A program made the translations under genes and the position numbers. Below the pieces are notes generated by a model. The model searched no databases. It worked only from the letters and a program-made list of their open reading frames with translations, and was not told the origin of the DNA. Below, in pieces: positions 58,871 through 64,000 of a stretch of 64,000 bases of DNA. Origin of the DNA: Acidobacteriota bacterium (lineage in GTDB: Bacteria > Acidobacteriota > Thermoanaerobaculia > Multivoradales > JAGPDF01); the NCBI GenBank assembly GCA_014584695.1, contig JACTMI010000028.1, positions 62,001 to 126,000 on the forward strand. The letters run 5' to 3'. The stretch's first letter is position 1. Each line of letters starts with the position of its first letter.

Positions 58871-60340
58871 ATGCCGCAAACGCTCAAGGTCGGTCTGTTC
58901 ATGACCATCGCCATGCTGCTGCTGGCCTGGCTGATCCTCTCGGTCGAGGACCTGCGACTGTTCGGCGGGCCCGGCACGCGGATCGATGCCCGTTTCGACT
59001 CGGTGGTCGGACTCGACGACAAGGCGGCGGTTCGTCTCGCCGGGGTGCGCGTCGGCCGCGTCGACGGGATCCGCCTCGAGGGTCGGCGGGCGCGCGTGAC
59101 GCTGCTGCTCGACGAGCCGCTGCCGCTCACCGAGGGCACGGTGGCCGCGATCGCCAACCAGGGGCTCCTGGGCGACAAGTTCGTCGAGCTCCTGCCCGGG
59201 CCGGAGGGCGCGCCGCCGCTGGCGCCGGGCGCGGTGCTCGACGGGCGGACGCCGATCTCCTTCGACCAGGCGATGGCCAAGATCGAGGAGATCGGGTCCT
59301 CGATCCAAGGGGCTCTGGGCGGGCTCGGCGGAGAGGGCGGCGGCGGCTTCGGCTCCCTGGTCACTTCGATCCAGGCCACCGCGGACGAGCTGCGCGCCGT
59401 GATCGCCGAGAACCGCGCCCAGTTCGCCGGCACGATGCGGAACTTCGAGCGCTTCAGCGGCACGCTCGCCGACGAGCTGCCGCGGTTGACGGCCCGGATC
59501 GAACAGGTGCTCGCCCAGGTCGACGAGGTGGTGGGCGAGAACCGCGGCGATCTGCGCGAGTCGATGGCCAACATCCGCGAAGTATCGGAGCGGGTCCAGA
59601 CTTCGGTCGACAATCTGAACCTGATCACCGACAAGATCGCGCGTGGTGAGGGCACGATCGGCAAGCTGGTCAATTCCGACCAGGCCCACGACGAGCTGAT
59701 GAGCGCCTTGGGCAGCGTCGAGAAGGGTGTCACGGCGCTGGGCGACACGCTCGGGCGGGTGCAGAAGCTGCGCCTCGACCTCGGCTTCGACGGCGTCTAC
59801 CTCGCCGACCTCGACGACTCGCGTAGCGCCTTCCGGCTCGACCTCCTGCCGCGCGGCGAGGAGAGCCCGCGGCTCTACCGCGTCGAGCTGGTTTCCGACC
59901 CCCGCGGCCGCCTCTACGAGAGGTCCGAGACGGTGACCGTGCGGCTGCCGGACGGGACGGAAGAGACCACGGTCACCGACCGGCTGGTGCGCGACGAGCG
60001 CCGCTACAACTACTCCGTGCTGTTCGGCGTTCCTTTCGCCGAGCGTCGGGGCGCCTTGTGGGCAGGCCTGATCGAGAACACGGGCGGCGTGCAGGTCGAC
60101 TACAGCTTGCTCGACCGCCGCTTCTGGCTCACTTTCGAGGCCTTCGATTTCGGCCGCGAGCGCGACCTCGATCCGCACCTGCGACTCACCGGGCAGTGGA
60201 ACTTCCACCGCAACCTCTACCTCAAGGCCGGCTACGACGACCCGCTGGTGGACGAGTTCAAGAGCCCCTTCTTTGGCGCGGGCGTTCGCTGGTCGGACGA
60301 TGACCTGAAGTACCTGCTGGGCTCGGCGCCGAAGTTCTGA
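58871..60340 (+). CDS. mlaD: MlaD-type MCE protein with long C-terminal beta-rich extension
   Basis: The protein has about 489 residues from the ATG at 58871 (a GTG at 58844 overlapping mlaF is an alternative). One membrane anchor (FMTIAMLLLAWLILSV), one MCE domain (IDARFDSVVGLDDKAAVRLA; GLLGDKFVELLPG), and a long helical stretch (residues 140-300) are followed by about 180 residues of amphipathic beta strands (YSVLFGVPFAE, DYSLLDRRFWLTFEAFDF, LYLKAGYDDPL, FFGAGVRWSDDDLKYLLG). E. coli MlaD is only 183 residues. The extension may contact or enter the outer membrane (inference). Confidence 0.88.
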   Translation: MPQTLKVGLFMTIAMLLLAWLILSVEDLRLFGGPGTRIDARFDSVVGLDDKAAVRLAGVRVGRVDGIRLEGRRARVTLLLDEPLPLTEGTVAAIANQGLLGDKFVELLPGPEGAPPLAPGAVLDGRTPISFDQAMAKIEEIGSSIQGALGGLGGEGGGGFGSLVTSIQATADELRAVIAENRAQFAGTMRNFERFSGTLADELPRLTARIEQVLAQVDEVVGENRGDLRESMANIREVSERVQTSVDNLNLITDKIARGEGTIGKLVNSDQAHDELMSALGSVEKGVTALGDTLGRVQKLRLDLGFDGVYLADLDDSRSAFRLDLLPRGEESPRLYRVELVSDPRGRLYERSETVTVRLPDGTEETTVTDRLVRDERRYNYSVLFGVPFAERRGALWAGLIENTGGVQVDYSLLDRRFWLTFEAFDFGRERDLDPHLRLTGQWNFHRNLYLKAGYDDPLVDEFKSPFFGAGVRWSDDDLKYLLGSAPKF

Positions 60341-60377
60341 GCGCGCGGCCGAGGGTCGTCGGACCCCGCCGATGAGG

Positions 60378-60383
60378 TAGCGT
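60378..60383 (+). promoter_or_regulatory. -10 box (TAGCGT) of radA, near-leaderless arrangement
   Basis: TAGCGT is nine bases before the radA ATG with no Shine-Dalgarno between. It is a weaker match than the other boxes. Confidence 0.3.
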
Positions 60384-60392
60384 TGCCGCCCG

Positions 60393-61745
60393 ATGGCCTC
60401 GCCGCGCACGATTTACGCCTGCCAGTCCTGCGGATTCCAGTCTTCGAAGTGGCTCGGCCGCTGCCCGGAATGCGGCACCTGGTCGAGCTTCGTCGAGGAG
60501 ACCCGCGAGGCGCCGCGGCGGTCGCCGCGCGCCGGCGTGCCGGCGACCGGGCTGGTGCCGCTCGCCGAAGTGGAACAGGAGGGGGTCGCCCGTGCGCCGT
60601 CGGGTCTGGCGGCGCTCGACCGGGTGCTCGGCGGCGGCGTGGTCGCGGGCGCCGCGGTGCTCCTCGCCGGCGAGCCCGGCATCGGCAAGTCGACGCTCCT
60701 GCTGCAGCTCGCCGAGCGGCTGGCGGCGGCCGGCCGGCCCGTGATCTACGCCAGCGCCGAGGAGTCGCCCCGCCAGCTGCGGCTGCGCGCGGAACGGCTG
60801 GGCGCGCTCTCCGGCGGCGTGCTGGTGGCGGGCGAGACGCGCCTCGAAGCGCTGCTGGAGGCCGCTTCGAGAGCCGCCCCGGCGGCGCTGCTGGTCGACT
60901 CCATCCAGGCGCTGAGCAGCGACGAGCTGGAGAGCCCGCCCGGCTCGATCGGCCAGGTGCGCCATTGCGCGAACCGGCTGGTCGAGCTGGCGAAGCGGAG
61001 CGAGACCGCGCTCTTCCTGGTCGGGCATGTCACCAAGGAGGGGACGATCGCCGGGCCGAAGTCGCTCGAGCACCTGGTCGACACCGTGCTCGCCTTCGAG
61101 GGCGAGCGCGAGAGCGACTACCGCATCCTGCGCGCGACCAAGAACCGTTTCGGGCCCACCGGCGAGATCGCGATGTTCGAGATGCGCGAGTCCGGACTCG
61201 AGGCGGTCGGCGACCCCTCGGGGGTGCTGCTTGCGCGCCGGCGCGGCGGCGCGCCGGGCTCCGCGGTGCTGCCCACGATGTCGGGTTCCCGACCGCTGCT
61301 GGTCGAAACGCAGGCTCTGGTGGTGCCGACGGCCTTCCCGGCGCCGCGCCGGATGAGCGTCGGGCTCGACCCGAACCGGGTCATCCTCCTGGTCGCGGTC
61401 CTCGACCGCTTCGCTCGCCTGGGCCTGGGCGATCGGGACGTCTTCCTGAACGTCGTCGGTGGCTTGGCCTTGCGCGAGCCCGCCGCCGACCTCGCGGTCG
61501 CCGCGGCCCTGATATCCGCGGCGCGCGGCACCGCGCTGCCGGAGCGAGCGGTCTTCCTCGGCGAGGTCGGCCTGTTGGGCGAAGTGAGGCCGGTGGGGCA
61601 GGCGGAGTCCCGCTTACGCGAGGCCGTGGCGCACGGCTTCTCGGCCGCATACCTGCCACGCGCCGCGAGCGTGCCGCGGCGGTCGGACCTGGAGTTGGTC
61701 GAAGTCGAGAGCGTCGAGGACCTGGCGGCGCGAATCGCGGGCTGA
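60393..61745 (+). CDS. radA: DNA repair protein RadA
   Basis: RadA helps branch migration in recombination. The 450-residue product has the N-terminal zinc finger (CQSCGFQSSKWLGRCPECG), Walker A GEPGIGKSTLLL, the RadA motif TKNRFGPTGEI, and the Lon-like C-terminal domain (DRDVFLNVVGGL; FLGEVGLLGEVRPV). Confidence 0.96.
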   Translation: MASPRTIYACQSCGFQSSKWLGRCPECGTWSSFVEETREAPRRSPRAGVPATGLVPLAEVEQEGVARAPSGLAALDRVLGGGVVAGAAVLLAGEPGIGKSTLLLQLAERLAAAGRPVIYASAEESPRQLRLRAERLGALSGGVLVAGETRLEALLEAASRAAPAALLVDSIQALSSDELESPPGSIGQVRHCANRLVELAKRSETALFLVGHVTKEGTIAGPKSLEHLVDTVLAFEGERESDYRILRATKNRFGPTGEIAMFEMRESGLEAVGDPSGVLLARRRGGAPGSAVLPTMSGSRPLLVETQALVVPTAFPAPRRMSVGLDPNRVILLVAVLDRFARLGLGDRDVFLNVVGGLALREPAADLAVAAALISAARGTALPERAVFLGEVGLLGEVRPVGQAESRLREAVAHGFSAAYLPRAASVPRRSDLELVEVESVEDLAARIAG

Positions 61746-61747
61746 GC

Positions 61748-61774
61748 CCGGAAGCCTGGCGTACGGCCTTCCGG
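61748..61774. terminator. hairpin between convergent radA and EAL genes
   Basis: CCGGAAG and CTTCCGG (7 bp, extendable past a bulge) lie just after the radA stop, between two convergent genes. The plus-strand tail TTCGACCCTCCTT is only partly T-rich. Confidence 0.35.
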
Positions 61775-61786
61775 TTCGACCCTCCT

Positions 61787-62518
61787 TCAGCGCAGCGTGC
61801 CGGGCCAGATCAGGTCGGGCGGCGGGTTCGCCGGTCGACCGAAGACGTAGCCCTGCGCGTAGTCGACGCCGAGGTCGATCACGCTGTGCAGCTCGGTCTC
61901 GGTCTCGACGCCCTCCGCGATGACTTCCGCGTCGAGCTCGTGACAGAGCTCGATCAACGAACCGAGCAGACGGTACTGGCGCGTGTCGCCGTGCACGCCA
62001 GCGATCAGGTCGCGGTCGAGCTTCACGACCTCGGGCTCGAGGTCCGAGATGTACTTGATATTCGAGAAACCCGCACCCAGGTCGTCGATCGCAAGCGAGA
62101 TCCCCTTCTGGCGGATCTCCGCCAGCACCGAGTGGCACTGCGAGAAGTACTTGATCGGCACCGACTCCGTGATCTCGACCGTGACCGCGTAGCGGTGGCG
62201 GAACATCGGATCGTCCGGGCGCACCAGCCAGCCGAAGTCGAACTCGTGGGGCTCGACGTTCAAGAACAGGGCGTGGCCAGCGCAGTAGCGGACGGCCTGG
62301 TCGCGGTGGAGTCGGCCCAACTCGGCGACGCGTCCGGCCTGCACCGCCGCCTCGAACATCTCGGGCGTCGAAGCGAAGGTCGAGGTGGTGCGCCGAGCCA
62401 GCGCCTCGTAGGCGTGGAGGCGCCGCCGCCGCAGCTCGACGATGGGCTGGAAGACGATTCCGACGTCCTGCCGGTCCAGCAGGTCGTGAACCGCGCGGAC
62501 CTTCTCGGCGTCGAGCAC
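61787..62518 (-). CDS. EAL-domain c-di-GMP phosphodiesterase
   Basis: The 243-residue stand-alone EAL domain has the residues needed for catalysis: YEALAR, LFLNVEP, VEITES, AIDDLGAGFSN, VKLDRDLI, IAEGVET and AQGYVFGRP. It should therefore hydrolyse c-di-GMP. It has no sensor or membrane part. GTG start at 62518, 16 bases after the purC stop, so it is probably cotranscribed with purC. Confidence 0.9.
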   Translation of the reverse strand: MLDAEKVRAVHDLLDRQDVGIVFQPIVELRRRRLHAYEALARRTTSTFASTPEMFEAAVQAGRVAELGRLHRDQAVRYCAGHALFLNVEPHEFDFGWLVRPDDPMFRHRYAVTVEITESVPIKYFSQCHSVLAEIRQKGISLAIDDLGAGFSNIKYISDLEPEVVKLDRDLIAGVHGDTRQYRLLGSLIELCHELDAEVIAEGVETETELHSVIDLGVDYAQGYVFGRPANPPPDLIWPGTLR

Positions 62519-62534
62519 GGCCGCCGAGGCTACC

Positions 62535-63440
62535 TCAGAATCTCGGTTCCCCGCCGGTCAGGCGGCGGAACGCCTCCGCGTAGCGGTCGCGGGTCCCGAC
62601 CACGACCTCCACCGGCAGCTGCGGCGGCTCGGATTCGTGATCCCACCCCGAGCGGTCCAGCCAATCGCGGACGAACTGCTTGTCGAAGGAGACGGGCTCG
62701 GTGCCGGGTTGCCAGGCCGCGGCGTCCCAGTACCGGGACGAGTCGGGCGTGAGCACTTCGTCGATCAGAACCAGCTCGTCCTCCACCCAGCCGAACTCGA
62801 ACTTGGTGTCGGCGAGCAGGAGACCGCAACTCTCGGCGTGGCGCGACGCGTCGGCGTAGAGCTCGAGGGTCAGGTCGCGGAGGCGACCCGCCAGATCCTC
62901 GCCGAGCGCGCCCGCGAGATGACCGAAGTCGACGTTCTCGTCGTGCCCGGTCTCCGCCTTGGTCGCCGGGGTGAAGATCGGCTCCGCCAGTCGGCTCGCG
63001 CGCACCAGCCCGGGTGGCAGCGCCGATCCGCAGACCGTGCCGGCGGCTCGGTACTCCCGGTAGGCGCTGCCGGCCAGGTAGCCGCGCGCCACGCACTCGA
63101 AAGGGATCACCTCGGCCTTGCGCGCCAGAATCGTGCGTCCTTCCAGCAGCGCGTGGTGGGCGGCGACCTCGGCGGGAAAGTCCGCGGTTTCGGTGGCGAC
63201 GAGATGATTCGGCACCAGGTGGCTCGTTCTCTCGAACCAGAAGTTCGCGAGCTGGGTGAGGATCTTCCCCTTCTGGGGAATGGCAGGCCGCAGGACGTGG
63301 TCGTAGGCCGACAGCCGGTCGGTGGCGACGATCAGCAGCTGGTCACCGAGGTCGTAGACGTCGCGGACCTTGCCCCGTTTCGGGGATCGGAGGCCGGCGA
63401 TCTCGGTGCTCCAAACGGCGGCGATGTCCACTGCGCGCAT
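62535..63440 (-). CDS. purC: phosphoribosylaminoimidazole-succinocarboxamide synthase
   Basis: PurC joins aspartate to CAIR in purine synthesis. The 301-residue protein is of the longer, yeast-like type: GKVRDVYDLGDQLLIVATDR, SAYDHVL, PFECVARGYLAGSAYREY, LLLADTKFEFGW and the C-terminal WDAAAWQPGTEPVSFDKQFVR region shown in part. GAGGAGAG lies just before the ATG. Confidence 0.95.
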   Translation of the reverse strand: MRAVDIAAVWSTEIAGLRSPKRGKVRDVYDLGDQLLIVATDRLSAYDHVLRPAIPQKGKILTQLANFWFERTSHLVPNHLVATETADFPAEVAAHHALLEGRTILARKAEVIPFECVARGYLAGSAYREYRAAGTVCGSALPPGLVRASRLAEPIFTPATKAETGHDENVDFGHLAGALGEDLAGRLRDLTLELYADASRHAESCGLLLADTKFEFGWVEDELVLIDEVLTPDSSRYWDAAAWQPGTEPVSFDKQFVRDWLDRSGWDHESEPPQLPVEVVVGTRDRYAEAFRRLTGGEPRF

Positions 63441-63461
63441 GGTCTCTCCTCGTCTCGTCTT

Positions 63462-64000
63462 TCAGGCCTCGCCACGCAGGCCGGCATTGAACTCGCGCTC
63501 GATCAGCTCGACCAGCTGCACCCCGCGCAGCTCCATCAGGGTGGCGTCGCCCCAGATCGCGGCGTCGACCACTTCGTAGATCGGCAGCCGGTCGAGCCCC
63601 TTGAGTTGCGCGACACCCAGCTTGCGGATGCCGACCAGCACGCTGGAGGCGTGCAAATCGAGCTTGACGGCGATGTAGGTGCGCGGGCCGTCGATCAGGC
63701 GGAAGACGCGGTGGAAGGCGTTCTCCTTCGCCAGCCGGGAGACGAAGTCCCAGGTCGCGACGATACCCTCGTTCACCAGCGAACCGTTCTGGTTGATATA
63801 GGCGTGGAAGGCCCGCGCCTCCTCCCGCTTGTCGACCACGTCGACGTTGTGGCGGGTCATCGGCGCGAAGAAGCGGTTGACGGTCGATTCCGGGTAGCCG
63901 TTGGTGATGAGGAGGTTCTTGATCTCCTCGATCTCGCGCGTCGACTTGCCGGTGGTCAAGCGGGTCAGCTCGACCACGCCGTGGCCGAAGAACTCGTAGC
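63462..64000 (-). CDS. unrecognised protein, C-terminal part (5' end outside window)
   Basis: At least 179 residues are open to the window edge. I do not recognise the family. The sequence is mixed alpha/beta with FFGHGVVELTRL at the visible start, then VNRFFAPMTRHNVDVVDKRE, AYINQNGSLVNEGIVATWDF, YIAVKLDLHASSVLVGIRKL and a short C-terminal helix. There is no membrane segment. It is less GC-extreme in amino-acid content (more Asn, Lys, Ile) than its neighbours. The purC start lies 22 bases downstream of its stop, so they may share a transcript. Confidence 0.6.
   Translation of the reverse strand, partial: YEFFGHGVVELTRLTTGKSTREIEEIKNLLITNGYPESTVNRFFAPMTRHNVDVVDKREEARAFHAYINQNGSLVNEGIVATWDFVSRLAKENAFHRVFRLIDGPRTYIAVKLDLHASSVLVGIRKLGVAQLKGLDRLPIYEVVDAAIWGDATLMELRGVQLVELIEREFNAGLRGEA

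Noticed and set aside
1-64000. CRISPR arrays, insertion sequences, riboswitches and direct-repeat arrays
   Set aside because: I looked for regularly spaced repeats, transposase motifs and conserved leader structures by reading and found none I could support.

Overview
The window is one continuous stretch of very GC-rich chromosome (roughly 70% GC by eye) packed with ordinary bacterial genes. Many genes overlap by four bases (ATGA, GTGA or TTGA), and GTG or TTG starts are common. I see no insertion sequence, phage, integron or CRISPR array. The organism is diderm: there is an LpxA end, an Mla/MCE lipid transport set, many lipoproteins, LspA and HtrA proteins. The mix of dockerin and cohesin-like modules, an IPTL-type C-terminal sorting tail, a W/Y-rich FecR-like protein, NtrY-type sensor kinases and this gene order suggests Acidobacteriota, perhaps Thermoanaerobaculia-like. 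That assignment is inference.

Layout. 1-4644: lpxA 3' end, a Gfo/Idh oxidoreductase, mtnP, surE, pcm, acyP and apt (lipid A, then nucleoside and protein-repair functions). 4755-7313: a PAS histidine kinase with a degenerate GGDEF-like tail, and its receiver partner. 7415-9564: tRNA-Arg, a membrane-anchored TPR protein and thymidine phosphorylase. 9592-11636 (minus): an SGNH hydrolase with a dockerin and a secreted propeller-like protein. 11711-15896: cinA-thpR-plsY-gpsA-UDG, a tightly overlapped operon. 15928-20363: exported amidohydrolase, guaA and hutH. 20428-22973: a PP2C phosphatase, an ArfB-like rescue factor and an RsbU-type phosphatase. 23051-24697 (minus): an IPTL-tailed surface protein. 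24879: hutU.

26609-39356 is the most distinctive part. It holds a giant NtrY-type sensor kinase, a lipoprotein, a membrane HELLH protein, a zincin lipoprotein, a glutaminyl cyclase, a multi-PDZ HtrA protease and a catalytically dead HtrA paralogue, all on one strand and mostly overlapping. 39388-46535 holds a small protein with divergent promoters, tRNA-Gly, bactofilin, rluD-lspA-acpS (minus), the FecR-like protein, a TPR/cNMP-binding protein and def. 46532-50430 holds a cohesin-like lipoprotein, cysS, a YraN-type nuclease and an M28 peptidase. Three tRNAs follow (Gly, Cys, Leu). 50894-54538 (minus) is a stress-like module: OsmC, tandem Usp, NarL-type regulator, GAF sensor kinase and a DUF2892 protein. 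54797-61745 is dnaB-alr-mlaE-mlaF-mlaD-radA. 61787-64000 (minus) is an EAL phosphodiesterase, purC and an unrecognised gene cut by the window edge.

Two patterns cut across the annotation. First, about eight genes have a TANNNT box ending only 6-10 bases before the start codon, which predicts leaderless mRNAs. Second, there is a large investment in secreted or envelope proteolysis. No single locus is a proven new system. The best candidates for a second look are the 26.6-39.4 kb envelope run with its active/dead HtrA pair, and the leaderless promoter pattern.
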